Source: Sphingopyxis sp. HIX
GTDB taxonomy: Bacteria > Pseudomonadota > Alphaproteobacteria > Sphingomonadales > Sphingomonadaceae
Direction: 5' to 3'
DNA length: 64,000 bases
Assembly: GCF_001468285.1 (NCBI RefSeq)
Contig: NZ_LNSB01000003.1
Span: forward strand, 90,393 to 154,392
The notes under the pieces were generated by a model. That model saw only the letters and a program-made list of their open reading frames with translations, had not been told where the DNA came from and made no database searches. This document shows, piece after piece, positions 30,574 to 39,584 of the stretch. Position 1 is the stretch's first letter. Each line of letters opens with the position of its first letter. The translations under genes and the position numbers were made by a program.

Positions 30574-31253
30574 CCGAACGGCCGTCCGCCGACACGATCG
30601 CAGCCCTCACTGGTGCCGCCCCGCACGACCTCGCCCTCTATCATGAGGCGCTGACCCACGGCAGCAGCGGTGCGGGTGACTATCAGCGACTCGAATTCCT
30701 CGGCGACCGTGTGCTCGGCCTCGTGATCGCGTCCGAACTTTTCCGGCGCTTCCCGAAGGCGGCCGAAGGCGAGCTTTCGTCGCGGCTGCACGCGCTCGCC
30801 TCGGGCGAGACCTGCGCCAAGATCGCCCAGGGGCTCGATCTCAACGCGCACGTCCGCTTCGGCACGCAGGCGATCGGCGACGGCGGGCGTTACAGCGACA
30901 ATATCGCCGCCGACGTGCTCGAAGCGCTGATCGGCGCCTTGTGGCTCGACCGCGGCGAAGACGCCGCGCGCGCCTTCATCGTCGCCAAATGGGGCGCGAT
31001 GATCGACGGCCAGGTCGCGGCGCCCAAGCATCCCAAGGCGGCGCTCCAGGAATGGGCCGCGGCGAAAGGCCGCAAGCCTCCCGAATATCGCCTGATCCGC
31101 CGCGACGGCCCCGACCACGCCCCGCGCTTCCGCGTCGGCGTGACCGTCGGCAAGCTCGCCGAGGCCGAGGGCGAAGGCGCGTCGAAGCAGGCCGCCGAAA
31201 AGGCGGCGGCGACCGCCATGCTCGAAATATTGACACAGGAAGACAAGATATGA
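30570..31253 (+). CDS. rnc: Ribonuclease III
   Basis: A 227-residue double-stranded RNA endonuclease that processes rRNA precursors and some mRNAs. The catalytic signature is [12 protein letters not shown] near residue 38, with a second acidic site in [13 protein letters not shown]. The C-terminal dsRNA-binding domain is evident in [14 protein letters not shown] and [17 protein letters not shown] place the start at a TTG that overlaps the lepB stop (TTGA), giving [10 protein letters not shown]; no ATG is available at a sensible place. It overlaps era by four bases, so the three genes are translationally coupled. Confidence 0.93.
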   Translation: MTERPSADTIAALTGAAPHDLALYHEALTHGSSGAGDYQRLEFLGDRVLGLVIASELFRRFPKAAEGELSSRLHALASGETCAKIAQGLDLNAHVRFGTQAIGDGGRYSDNIAADVLEALIGALWLDRGEDAARAFIVAKWGAMIDGQVAAPKHPKAALQEWAAAKGRKPPEYRLIRRDGPDHAPRFRVGVTVGKLAEAEGEGASKQAAEKAAATAMLEILTQEDKI

Positions 31254-32143
31254 CCCAGCGCTGCGGTTTCGTGGCGGTCGTCGGCGCGCCGAACGCCGGC
31301 AAATCGACCCTCGTCAACGCGCTCGTCGGCCAGAAGGTCGCGATCGTCAGCCCCAAGGCGCAGACGACGCGCACCCGCCTGATGGGCGTCGCGATGGCGG
31401 ACGAGGCACAGATCGTGCTGATCGACACGCCCGGCATCTTCGCCCCCACCCGCCGCCTCGACCGCGCGATGGTCGCCGCTGCCTGGGGCAGCCTCGAGGA
31501 AGCCGAGGCGATCCTCGTGATGGTCGACGCCGCCGCGAAGCTCAGCGGGCGCGTCGAGCGCGTGCTTGAAGGCATCGCGAACCGCCCCGAGAAGAAATAT
31601 CTGATCCTCAACAAGGTCGACCTGACCAAGAAGGACAAGCTCCTGACCATCGCGACCGAGCTCAATGCCAAGGTCGCGTTCGACGAGACCTTCTTCATCG
31701 CGGCGAGCAGCGGCGACGGCGTGCCCGATCTCAAGGCGCATCTCGCCAAGCTGATGCCTGAGGGGCCGTGGCATTTCCCCGAGGACGAGGTCAGCGACGC
31801 CCCCGAGCGCATGCTCGCGGCCGAGATTACCCGCGAACAGCTCTATCGTCAGCTCCACGAGGAGCTGCCGTACCAGTCGACCGTCGAGACCGAGCTGTTC
31901 AAGACGCGCCCCGACGGCAGCGCCGAAATCCACCAGCAGATTTTCGTTGCGCGCGACAACCAGCGCGCGATCGTGCTCGGCAAGGGCGGTAGCCGGATCA
32001 AGGAAATCGGCGCCCGCGCGCGCGCCGAGCTGACCGAGTTGATGGGGCGCAAGGTCCACTTGTTCCTGCACGTCAAGGTCAAGGAAAATTGGGACGAGGA
32101 CCGCGGCGTCTATCGCGACATGGGGCTCGACTGGGTCGACTGA
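31250..32143 (+). CDS. era: GTPase Era
   Basis: A 297-residue essential GTPase needed for 16S rRNA maturation and small-subunit assembly. G1 is [10 protein letters not shown] at residues ~11-20, G2 lies in KAQTTRTR, G3 is DTPG and G4 is NKVD. The C-terminal KH domain shows [18 protein letters not shown]. The ATG overlaps the rnc stop by four bases. Confidence 0.97.
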   Translation: MTQRCGFVAVVGAPNAGKSTLVNALVGQKVAIVSPKAQTTRTRLMGVAMADEAQIVLIDTPGIFAPTRRLDRAMVAAAWGSLEEAEAILVMVDAAAKLSGRVERVLEGIANRPEKKYLILNKVDLTKKDKLLTIATELNAKVAFDETFFIAASSGDGVPDLKAHLAKLMPEGPWHFPEDEVSDAPERMLAAEITREQLYRQLHEELPYQSTVETELFKTRPDGSAEIHQQIFVARDNQRAIVLGKGGSRIKEIGARARAELTELMGRKVHLFLHVKVKENWDEDRGVYRDMGLDWVD

Positions 32144-32155
32144 GGGGAGATGTTC

Positions 32156-32590
32156 ATGCACCGGCCGCCATCGATCATCTGGTTCGAGCGCTTTTTCTGG
32201 GGGTCGATCCTGATCGGATTTCTCTCCGCAGGTTTTGCCTGGAACGACATCGCGCGCGAAATCGAGAGCGACGCGGTGAGTTCGACGACAGGGATCGTTT
32301 TTCTGGCGTTCATTTTCGCCATAACTATCGGGATTTCGATCGCCTTCTGGTATTTCATCGCGCGGCGCGGAAGCAATATCGCGAAATGGATCTACACCGT
32401 GTGGATGGGCCTCGGCAGCCTGTGGACGCTCGTCACCCTCTTCGAACCCACCGCCGTTCGCGGCGCCGCGCTCGCTGCATCGCTGATTTCCACCCTGTTG
32501 ACCCTCGCATCGATCGCATGCCTGTTTCGCGCCGATGCAGTCGCTTGGCTGACGGGCAAGGCCCCGGTCGATCCGGGAATCTTCGAATAG
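32156..32590 (+). CDS. Four-helix membrane protein of unknown function
   Basis: A ~144-residue protein with four predicted transmembrane segments: WGSILIGFLSAGFAW, GIVFLAFIFAITIGISIAF, WIYTVWMGLGSLWTLVTLF and AALAASLISTLLTLASIAC. It lacks recognised motifs. I choose the ATG at 32156, which has GGGGAG six bases upstream; one two codons earlier overlaps that site. It begins 12 bp after era and may be the last gene of the lepB operon. Base composition is slightly lower in GC than its neighbours. Confidence 0.7.
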   Translation: MHRPPSIIWFERFFWGSILIGFLSAGFAWNDIAREIESDAVSSTTGIVFLAFIFAITIGISIAFWYFIARRGSNIAKWIYTVWMGLGSLWTLVTLFEPTAVRGAALAASLISTLLTLASIACLFRADAVAWLTGKAPVDPGIFE

Positions 32591-32602
32591 CTGCCAGGCG
32601 GG

Positions 32603-33727
32603 TCAGATCCGCCGGCAATCGTCGGGCGGGGACTGCCCATCGAAGCGCGCGCCGATCCAGCTCAGCGTCTCGCCGACGCTGTCCTTCGCGCTTGCGCCAT
32701 GTTCGGTGCCGCGCATCTCGATCCAGCGGACTTTGGTGCGGTTGCGGCACACCGATTTGGCGAATTTGCGCGTCACCGCGGGCGCGACGATCGTGTCCCT
32801 GTCGCCCTGCGCGATCAGCAGCGGCCCCGGCACGCGCGCGGGGTCGACGCTGTTGGCGCGCGCGAGCGACTTCCACGGCTCGATCTGGCCGATATCCTTG
32901 GTCCGCGTCGCGCGCGCGACCGTCAGGATTCCCAGGATCGTGCCGAGTTTCGGCTTCTTTTCCAGGCTGACGCAATTATTCTCGGCCAGCCGGTGGATGA
33001 TACCCGCATTGGTCTTGTTGGCGATCCCGTCCATCGAATAGCCGTAGAGCGTCGACCAGCTGTGGAGCGCGAAGGAGAGCAAGAGCGCGCGCGCATTCTT
33101 GTCGCTGCCCTCGCGGAGGTTCGCGGCGAGATCGGTCGGCGGCGCGGCGGCGGCGGCGCCCACCAAGGTCAGGTCGGGCGCATAGCGCCGCGCGTTGGTC
33201 GCGGTCCATAATGCGGCGTGGCCGCCCTGCGACTCGCCCCAGACTGCAAAGCTGCTCCCCGCCGCCGCGCCGACGATGCCGCGCGCCGCGCGCACGCCGT
33301 CGAGCACCGCGTGCGAGGTGTCGTCGCCGATCAGGAAGGGGTGCATCGTCGGATTGCCGAGCCCGATATAGTCGGGCGCAACGACGACATAGCCCTGCCG
33401 CACCGCCGGCTCGACCCCCGCCGAGGCCGGGAAGAAGTTGGCGCTGAGCGATGGCGCGCATTTCTCGGCGACGCCCCACGCGCCGTGCGTCCAGGCGATC
33501 ACGCGGCGCGGGCGCGGCGGCACCGCCTCCATCGGCGCGGCGACGAGCCCGGTGACGCGCAGCGGCGCGCCGCTGCCGTTCGTCGTCCAATATTGGATGC
33601 GCCACGCCTGCACCCCCGGCGGCGCATCGGGCAGCGGATCCGCGGCGATCAGGCTGCCCGCCTGTTGCGCCTGGGCCGCGGTGGGCGCGGCGATGGCAAG
33701 GGCCAGCAGAAGCAGCAAATGGCGCAT
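32603..33727 (-). CDS. Secreted alpha/beta-hydrolase, secretory lipase-like
   Basis: The 374-residue precursor has a signal peptide (MRHLLLLLALAIAAPTAAQA). It is an alpha/beta-hydrolase with nucleophile serine in VWGESQGGHAAL, acid in LIAQGDRDTIV and a histidine in RGTEHGASA. The order and the segment APDYIGLGNPTMHPFLIG match the fungal/actinobacterial secretory lipase family (PF03583). It would act on esters in the periplasm or outside the cell. Four cysteines (KCAPS, NNCVS, SVCRN, DDCRR) may make two disulfides. GGGAGGTG precedes the ATG. No neighbours hint at the substrate. Confidence 0.85.
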   Translation of the reverse strand: MRHLLLLLALAIAAPTAAQAQQAGSLIAADPLPDAPPGVQAWRIQYWTTNGSGAPLRVTGLVAAPMEAVPPRPRRVIAWTHGAWGVAEKCAPSLSANFFPASAGVEPAVRQGYVVVAPDYIGLGNPTMHPFLIGDDTSHAVLDGVRAARGIVGAAAGSSFAVWGESQGGHAALWTATNARRYAPDLTLVGAAAAAPPTDLAANLREGSDKNARALLLSFALHSWSTLYGYSMDGIANKTNAGIIHRLAENNCVSLEKKPKLGTILGILTVARATRTKDIGQIEPWKSLARANSVDPARVPGPLLIAQGDRDTIVAPAVTRKFAKSVCRNRTKVRWIEMRGTEHGASAKDSVGETLSWIGARFDGQSPPDDCRRI

Positions 33728-33951
33728 CGGACACCTCCCTGTCGGCGCATCCTAACATGAGTCGTGCGCAGCGCATATGGCAGGCTGCGCCGCCTTCTCG
33801 TCAGTATAGTGCGCCTAAAACCGCGATTGTATCCGCATTATTATGCACGACATGAATAATGGACAAAATATCTTTGAAAAATCTCGAAATATCCACCTGA
33901 CTTTTTGGCAAGCCATGATAGTCTCCGCGCCATTCAAGGGGGAGACAAGCC

Positions 33952-34983
33952 ATGACGCCGAAAGATTCCGGACCCGTTCCCGTGCCGCCGTCCGAAGTGC
34001 TGATCAAGCTGCCGCAGGACCAATATTGCCACGCCGAGGCGCCGACCGAATGGTGGTGGCACACCGGCACGCTCGTCGCCGGCGACCGCGCCTTCGGCTT
34101 CGAGATCAACGCCGCGAGCTTCGCGCCCGCCGCCTTCTCCGAGGTGATGCTGACCGACGTTGCCAACCAGCGCCACTACCAGAAGACCGCGCCGCAGACG
34201 CCGGGCGCCTGGGCCGAGACCGACCCGAGCAAGGACTGGTACGTCAAGCTCGGCAATCCCGAGCTCGAGCACGACTGGATCTGGATGACCGCGCCGCAGG
34301 CCGATCCCAGCAACATGACGGTGAAGGCGCAGCTTCAGGACGAAGCCACGGGCACGATCATCCTCTTCGACCTCGTCATGGCGCAGCAGGGCCCGCCGCT
34401 GATCGTCTGGGGCACCGGCTGCAACCCGACCCCGCCCAACGACGGCGGGTCGGTGACCGCGAACAATTATTACTACAGCTTCACCCGGCTGCAGGCGTCG
34501 GGCACGATCGCGATCGGCGACGAGGTGTTCGAGGTCACCGGCCAGACTTGGATGGACCATGAATATGGGCTGTTCGGGTCGTCGACAGAGCCGGTGCTGT
34601 GGTATCTGCAGGATATGCAACTCGATAACGGCGTGCACATCTCGCACTATATGACGCTGACCGGGGACAATCCGCCGCAGGCCGGGCAGTCCTATCCGTC
34701 GAACGCAACGATCCAGTTCCCCGACGGCACGACCTATTTTGTCCGCGACTGCACGATGACGCCGGGGACGCGGACGTGGACCGCACCGAACGGGCAGCTC
34801 TTCTTCCTCGACTTCCAGGTCGAGATTCCCGATTTCGGCGCGTCGATCGCGGTGACGACCCCGGTCGATGATCAGGCGTTCCTCGCCTACGGCGCCTATG
34901 TCTACGAGGGGCTCGCAACCGCGAGCGGGACGTTCGACGGCCAGCAGGTCAGCGGGACGGCGTGGAACGAGCAGCGGCCGTAG
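33952..34983 (+). CDS. CrtC/AttH-type lipocalin-like protein
   Basis: The 343-residue protein has signatures of the CrtC/AttH two-lipocalin family: EWWWHTGTLVAGDRAFGFEI at residue ~33 and GQTWMDHEYGLFGSS near residue 197. These match the family's EWWY and MDHE motifs. Members include carotenoid 1,2-hydratase and the putative secreted hydrolase AttH. No signal peptide is seen and no carotenoid genes are near, so carotenoid hydration is not supported; a soluble lipid- or terpenoid-acting role is a guess. GGGGGAG precedes the ATG. The 224 bp upstream are AT-rich by local standards and probably hold its promoter. Confidence 0.8.
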   Translation: MTPKDSGPVPVPPSEVLIKLPQDQYCHAEAPTEWWWHTGTLVAGDRAFGFEINAASFAPAAFSEVMLTDVANQRHYQKTAPQTPGAWAETDPSKDWYVKLGNPELEHDWIWMTAPQADPSNMTVKAQLQDEATGTIILFDLVMAQQGPPLIVWGTGCNPTPPNDGGSVTANNYYYSFTRLQASGTIAIGDEVFEVTGQTWMDHEYGLFGSSTEPVLWYLQDMQLDNGVHISHYMTLTGDNPPQAGQSYPSNATIQFPDGTTYFVRDCTMTPGTRTWTAPNGQLFFLDFQVEIPDFGASIAVTTPVDDQAFLAYGAYVYEGLATASGTFDGQQVSGTAWNEQRP

Positions 34984-34990
34984 GCATAGC

Positions 34991-35068
34991 CGTCGCCCCC
35001 GCGGAGGCGGGGGCCGCTGCTAGCCTCGCACTAGGCCTATAGCGGCCCCCGCCTTCGCGGGGGCGACG
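34991..35068. repeat. Double GTCGCCCCCGC repeat forming a 28-bp inverted repeat
   Basis: Arms at 34991-35018 and 35041-35068 are inverted copies with one mismatch in 28, around a 22-base centre. Each arm itself folds (CCCCCGC ... GCGGGGG). It separates the convergent CrtC-like gene and topA and ends 4 bp from the topA stop. It may serve as a two-way terminator. Confidence 0.8.
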
Positions 35069-35072
35069 ATTC

Positions 35073-37631
35073 CTATGCGCCCTTCGCCGCGGCCTTCTTC
35101 TTCGCAGGCGCCTTCTTCGTCGCCGGCTTCTTCGCCGCGGCCTTTTTCGGCGCCGCCTTCTTCTTGCCCTTCGGCGGCCCCTTCGCGGCGCGCGCGTCGA
35201 TCAGCGCGATCGCTTCCTCTTCGGTCAGCGCGTCGGGCTCCATCGACTTGGGCAAGGTCGCGTTGGTCGTGCCGTCGGTCACATAGGGACCGAAGCGCCC
35301 CGCCATCAGCTTCATGTCGCCGCCGCTGGTCGGATGCGCGCCGAAGGTCTTGAGCGGCTCGGCCTTCGCCCGCGCGCCGCGCCCGCCGCCGTTCGCGGCC
35401 TCGGCGATGCGCACCACCGCGGCGTTCATGCCGATGTCGAAGATCTCGGCGGTGCCCGTCAGCTTGGCATATTTGCCGTCGTGGAGCAGATAGGGGCCAT
35501 AGCGCCCCAGCCCCGCCATGATGACCTTGCCGCTCTCCGGATGCGTCCCGACCTCGCGCGGCAGATTCAAGAGCCGGATCGCGTAATCGAGGTCGAAATC
35601 CTCGCCCGGGATATCCTTCGGGATCGACGAGCGCTTCGCCTCCTTGCCCTCGCCGAGCTGGATATAGGGACCGAAGCGCCCGCTGCGCTTGGTGACTTCC
35701 AGCCCGCTCTCGGGATCGGTGCCCATCGCCTCGGGCCCGCTATCGCCGCCGTCGCTGCCGCCCGGCTGCGCGAATTTGCGCGTGAACTTGCAGTCGGGAT
35801 AATTGCTGCACGCGATGAACGGCCCGAACTTGCCGCCGCGCAGCGCCAGCCGCCCGGTGCCGCAATTGGGGCAGAGGCGCGGGTCGCTGCCGTCGCCCTT
35901 GTCGGGGAAGAGATAGGGGCCGAGGAATTCGTCGAGCGCCGCGGTGATCTCCGACGGCTTCTGCTCCATCACCTCGCCGGTGCGCGGCTTGAAATCGCGC
36001 CAGAAGCGCTCGAGCACCGCCTGCCACTGCGCACGGCCGCCCGAGACGTCGTCGAGTTCTTCCTCGAGGCCGGCGGTGAAATCATAACCGACATAGCGTT
36101 CGAAGAAGCGTTCGAGGAACGCCGTGAGCAGCCGCCCGCTCTCCTCGGGGATGAAGCGGTTCTTCTCGACCGTCACATAGGCGCGGTCCTTCAGCACCTG
36201 CAGGATCGACGCATAGGTCGAAGGGCGCCCGATGCCGAGCTCCTCCATCTTCTTGACCAGGCTCGCTTCCGAATAGCGCGGCGGCGGCTGCGTCTCGTGG
36301 CGCTCGACCTCGACCCCGGTCTTGGCGGGGGCATCGCCCTTCGCCATCGCGGGCAGCAGGCGTGCGTCCTCGTCCTCGGCATCGTCGCGGCCTTCGTCGT
36401 AGAGCGCGAGGAAGCCCGGGAATTTCACCACCTGCCCCGTCGCGCGCAGCACCGTCTTGCCGGTGCCGTCGCTGAGATCGATGCTCGTGCGTTCGAGCCG
36501 TGCCGAGGCCATCTGGCTCGCCATCGCGCGCTTCCAGATCAGCTCGTAGAGGCGGCCATGGTCGCCGCTTCCCGCCTTGTCCTTCGAAAAATCGGTCGGG
36601 CGGATCGCCTCATGCGCTTCCTGCGCATTCTTCGCCTTGGTCTGATACTGGCGCGGCTGGTCGGGGACGTAACCGCCATCGTAGCGCGTCGCGATGGCCT
36701 TGCGCGCGGCGCTGATCGCGCTGCCGTCCATCTGGACGCCGTCGGTCCGCATATAGGTGATCGCGCCGTCCTCGTAGAGCCCCTGCGCGATGCGCATCGT
36801 GTGGCTCGCCGAGAAACCCAATTTGCGCGCCGCCTCCTGCTGCAAGGTCGAGGTGGTGAAGGGTGGCGGCGGGTTGCGCGTCAGCGGCTTGGTCTCGACC
36901 GTGTCGACGGTGAAATGCCCCGCCTTGACGTCGGCCTCGGCGGCGCGCGCATCGGCCTCGGTGCCGATCGACAACCGCTCGATCTTGTCGCCCTTCCAAC
37001 GCGAAAGCCGCGCCTTGAACGGCGTGCCGCCCATTTCGAACAGCCCGGTCACCGACCAATATTGCTGCGCGACGAAGGCTTCGATCTCGCGCTCGCGCTC
37101 GACCACCAGCCGCAACGCGACCGACTGCACCCGCCCCGCCGACTTGGCGCCGGGCAGCTTGCGCCACAGCACCGGCGACAAAGTGAAGCCGACCAGATAG
37201 TCCAAGGCGCGGCGCGCGCGATAGGCGTCGATGAGGTCATCGTCGAGCGCGCGCGGATGCGCCATCGCGTCGGTCACCGCCTGCTTGGTGATCGCGTTGA
37301 AGGTCACGCGATCGACCGCCTGCGGCAGCGCCTTCTTCGCGCGCAGCAATTCCCGGACATGCCAGCTGATCGCCTCGCCCTCGCGATCGGGGTCGGTCGC
37401 GAGGATCAGGCGGTCGGCCGTCTTCGCCGCGTCCTGGATTTCCTTCAGCCGCTTGGCCTTGTCGGGATAGAGCTGCCACTGCATCGCGAAGCCGTCGTCG
37501 GGATCGACCGACCCGTCCTTGGGCGGCAGGTCGCGGACGTGACCATAGCTTGCCAACACTTTGAAATCACGGCCGAGATATTTCTCGATCGTCTTCGCCT
37601 TGGCGGGCGATTCGACAATGACCAACTGCAT
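35073..37631 (-). CDS. topA: DNA topoisomerase I
   Basis: The 852-residue type IA topoisomerase relaxes negative supercoils. The TOPRIM domain starts at IVESPAKAKTIEKYLGRDF and contains TDPDREGEAISWH. The catalytic tyrosine is in ITYMRTDGVQ near residue 300, and EAHEAIRPTD follows. One four-cysteine zinc motif is present (CPNCGTGRLALRGGKFGPFI then CSNYPDCKF). Several FGPYI/YGPYLL repeat modules follow (TopA C-terminal repeats). The last ~40 residues are almost only Lys, Ala and Pro, a basic tail that probably helps DNA contact. The glycine after YMRTD, where most enzymes have Ser, is a minor variation. Confidence 0.97.
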   Translation of the reverse strand: MQLVIVESPAKAKTIEKYLGRDFKVLASYGHVRDLPPKDGSVDPDDGFAMQWQLYPDKAKRLKEIQDAAKTADRLILATDPDREGEAISWHVRELLRAKKALPQAVDRVTFNAITKQAVTDAMAHPRALDDDLIDAYRARRALDYLVGFTLSPVLWRKLPGAKSAGRVQSVALRLVVEREREIEAFVAQQYWSVTGLFEMGGTPFKARLSRWKGDKIERLSIGTEADARAAEADVKAGHFTVDTVETKPLTRNPPPPFTTSTLQQEAARKLGFSASHTMRIAQGLYEDGAITYMRTDGVQMDGSAISAARKAIATRYDGGYVPDQPRQYQTKAKNAQEAHEAIRPTDFSKDKAGSGDHGRLYELIWKRAMASQMASARLERTSIDLSDGTGKTVLRATGQVVKFPGFLALYDEGRDDAEDEDARLLPAMAKGDAPAKTGVEVERHETQPPPRYSEASLVKKMEELGIGRPSTYASILQVLKDRAYVTVEKNRFIPEESGRLLTAFLERFFERYVGYDFTAGLEEELDDVSGGRAQWQAVLERFWRDFKPRTGEVMEQKPSEITAALDEFLGPYLFPDKGDGSDPRLCPNCGTGRLALRGGKFGPFIACSNYPDCKFTRKFAQPGGSDGGDSGPEAMGTDPESGLEVTKRSGRFGPYIQLGEGKEAKRSSIPKDIPGEDFDLDYAIRLLNLPREVGTHPESGKVIMAGLGRYGPYLLHDGKYAKLTGTAEIFDIGMNAAVVRIAEAANGGGRGARAKAEPLKTFGAHPTSGGDMKLMAGRFGPYVTDGTTNATLPKSMEPDALTEEEAIALIDARAAKGPPKGKKKAAPKKAAAKKPATKKAPAKKKAAAKGA

Positions 37632-37696
37632 GAAAAACGGGTTCCCCGATAACTCTTACGTACGTACGCGCGAGGGTGGCGGCGTGGCGCGCCGCG

Positions 37697-38368
37697 TCAA
37701 CCGAAAATTTTTCGCATCCGGTCCTCTTCGCCGCCGAGCATCATATAGGCGGTCGCCGCCGCCGATACACCCAGCAACCATCCCGCCTGCGATGCGGCGT
37801 TCATCGCCAGGCTCACCGGCCAGTCGATCTGGCCGACATTTTCGAGCAGATAGGCGGCGGCGAGCAGCGGCGCCGCCTGCACCGCAAAGGCCGTGATCGC
37901 GACCAGCGTGATGCTCAGCCAGCTTTGTTCGGTCAGATCCCAGCTCGCGCGCATCGCCTCCGACGCCGACATGTCGCGGTGGAACAGCGCCGGCGCGGCA
38001 AGATACCAGCGCCCGGTCAGGAACAGGCCGGGCAGCACCAGCACGAGCAGGCCGAAGAAGACGCCCAGCCCCGCGATGATGCTGATCCCGAACAGCGACG
38101 CGATGCGCCAGCGGCGCGGGCCCGGTAGCGCAAAGCCGCCCTGTTCCAGCAGCGCGATCGTCACGCACGCCTGCAGGAACAGCATGAAGAAGATGTAGAT
38201 GACATAATAGAGCAGCGCCGCCTCGCCGAGGATGCCGAGCGCCAGATCATATCCCACCCCGACGGCCGTCGCGGCAACAAAGACCATCGCCAGCACGCGC
38301 ACGTTCGCCTTCATCGCGGCGACCGTCTCGCGCAGCAACGGTCCGAACAGACTTGCGTCGAATTGCAC
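37697..38368 (-). CDS. Polytopic membrane protein of unknown function
   Basis: About 223 residues with six predicted transmembrane segments. It has a conserved-looking loop RWYLAAPALFHRDMSASEAMRASWDLT, the pattern of glycerophosphodiester phosphodiesterase-type membrane domains and of DUF975-like proteins. No catalytic residues are apparent. The GTG at 38368 has AGGGGG five bases upstream; an ATG six codons earlier has none. The gene lies upstream of topA but 65 bp away with no overlap. Confidence 0.65.
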   Translation of the reverse strand: MQFDASLFGPLLRETVAAMKANVRVLAMVFVAATAVGVGYDLALGILGEAALLYYVIYIFFMLFLQACVTIALLEQGGFALPGPRRWRIASLFGISIIAGLGVFFGLLVLVLPGLFLTGRWYLAAPALFHRDMSASEAMRASWDLTEQSWLSITLVAITAFAVQAAPLLAAAYLLENVGQIDWPVSLAMNAASQAGWLLGVSAAATAYMMLGGEEDRMRKIFG

Positions 38369-38441
38369 TATTACCCCCTGCCGCATCTTGTGCGCGAGGG
38401 TGGCGCGGGCCGGGCGATCCCGTCAAGCGGGTTTCCAACAT

Positions 38442-38465
38442 CGTCGCCCCTCCGCGGGGGCGACG
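38442..38465. repeat. Single GTCGCCCC palindrome
   Basis: CGTCGCCCC and GGGGCGACG are nine-base arms around TCCGCG. It is a short member of the repeat family seen at 6459 and 34991. It lies six bases from the stop of the next gene. Confidence 0.6.
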
Positions 38466-38470
38466 CTTTC

Positions 38471-39463
38471 TCAGCGCAGAGGCGCCAACCGCCCGATCAG
38501 CATCTCGCTCGTCAGGCTCGCCGCCTTGGCCGCGCCTTCCTCATAGTTGCCGGGCTTCGCGGTGAAGGCGAACTTCCGCGTCTTGCCGAACCGCAGCCCG
38601 CCGAAACCGAGCACCGCGGCGACCCCGCCCGCGACATTGGCGCCGGCCTGCAGCGCCTTGTCGCCGCCGCTCGACGCGTCGCTCTTCTCGACGAACTCGC
38701 CCTCGACCGCGACGGGCGCCTTGACCGTGATCACCGACTGCTTGCCATTGGGGGCGATCAGCGTGGCGCGCGAATAATCGGCGCTGACCGACAGCGCGCT
38801 GTTGACCTGCAACCCGCCGAAGCTGAAGGCGCCGGGGCGTTTCTGCTGCGAAAAGTCGATGAGGTAGACGACGTTGACCACCCCGACATTGGCGGCCTTG
38901 GCATAGTTGGTGAGCGCCATGCTCGCCTGCCCGGCCTGCATGTTCATGCCCATGCTGCTGAGCCCCGATCCCATGAAGTCGCCGGGGATCATCAGCAGCG
39001 CTGGCAAGGCCGTCGGCTTATAATAGGTCGCCTTGCCCTTGCTCCCCTTTTCGAGCGCGATGTTGATGTCGAGCGGCATGTCCTGCGACTTGGTCTTCGC
39101 CATCGTCGCATGGGCGAAGAGGTCGCCCGGCGCCTGCACGCTGTAGCCGCTCGCGGTCAGCTGCGACACGAAGTCGGCATAGGCCGCGTCGGTGACCGCC
39201 TGCATCATTTCGGGGGTTACGCCGACGAGTTCGCTCTTGGCCTTGGTGGTCCCGCCGAACGCCCCCATCAGCCCGCCGCTGGCCGCGGTGCGGTCGATCG
39301 ATTCGAAGATGAAACCGACGTTGAACGAACCGATCGCGACGTTGGTGACGCCCTTGGCATTGGCCGGGCCGGTGATCTTCACCGGTTCCTTTTCCTTGGC
39401 GATGACGGGGACGGGCTGGAGCAGCATCGCGCCGATGGCGATGGCCGACAGCAATTTTTTCAT
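38471..39463 (-). CDS. Secreted protein of unknown function
   Basis: The 330-residue precursor has a signal peptide (MKKLLSAIAIGAMLLQPVPV, cut after VIA). The mature protein is rich in Ala/Gly/Ser. It has a repeated-looking beta segment (VVNVVYLIDF, SALSVSADYSRATLIAP) and a hydrophobic glycine-rich stretch (AGANVAGGVAAVLGFGGLRFG) near the C-terminus. GGAGGAAG lies before the ATG. I cannot place it in a family. It is probably periplasmic or outer-membrane associated. Confidence 0.65.
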   Translation of the reverse strand: MKKLLSAIAIGAMLLQPVPVIAKEKEPVKITGPANAKGVTNVAIGSFNVGFIFESIDRTAASGGLMGAFGGTTKAKSELVGVTPEMMQAVTDAAYADFVSQLTASGYSVQAPGDLFAHATMAKTKSQDMPLDINIALEKGSKGKATYYKPTALPALLMIPGDFMGSGLSSMGMNMQAGQASMALTNYAKAANVGVVNVVYLIDFSQQKRPGAFSFGGLQVNSALSVSADYSRATLIAPNGKQSVITVKAPVAVEGEFVEKSDASSGGDKALQAGANVAGGVAAVLGFGGLRFGKTRKFAFTAKPGNYEEGAAKAASLTSEMLIGRLAPLR

Positions 39464-39530
39464 GGGTCTTCCTCCGGCCCTCGACCGACAGACCCACTAG
39501 CCGGCAAGAGAGCGATACGAGGCGACCCGT

Positions 39531-39559
39531 GGCCCCTGCATGAATCAGATGCAGGGGCC
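39531..39559. terminator. Stem-loop between the vWA gene and the secreted-protein gene
   Basis: Perfect 11-base arms (GGCCCCTGCAT / ATGCAGGGGCC) flank the loop GAATCAG. It lies 26 bp past the stop of the vWA gene in the direction of its transcription. A T-run is missing, so it may be a Rho-assisted terminator or an mRNA-stabilising hairpin. Confidence 0.5.
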
Positions 39560-39584
39560 TTGTCAATCCTTGGCTGACGCGGGC

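Noticed and set aside
33828..33951. AT-rich stretch before the CrtC-like gene as a separate small gene or mobile junction
   Set aside because: No frame with a ribosome site and no repeats. It is more simply the promoter region of the downstream gene.
35073..35200. Repetitive GCCTTCTTC stretch considered as a simple repeat
   Set aside because: It encodes the Lys/Ala tail of topoisomerase I in frame.
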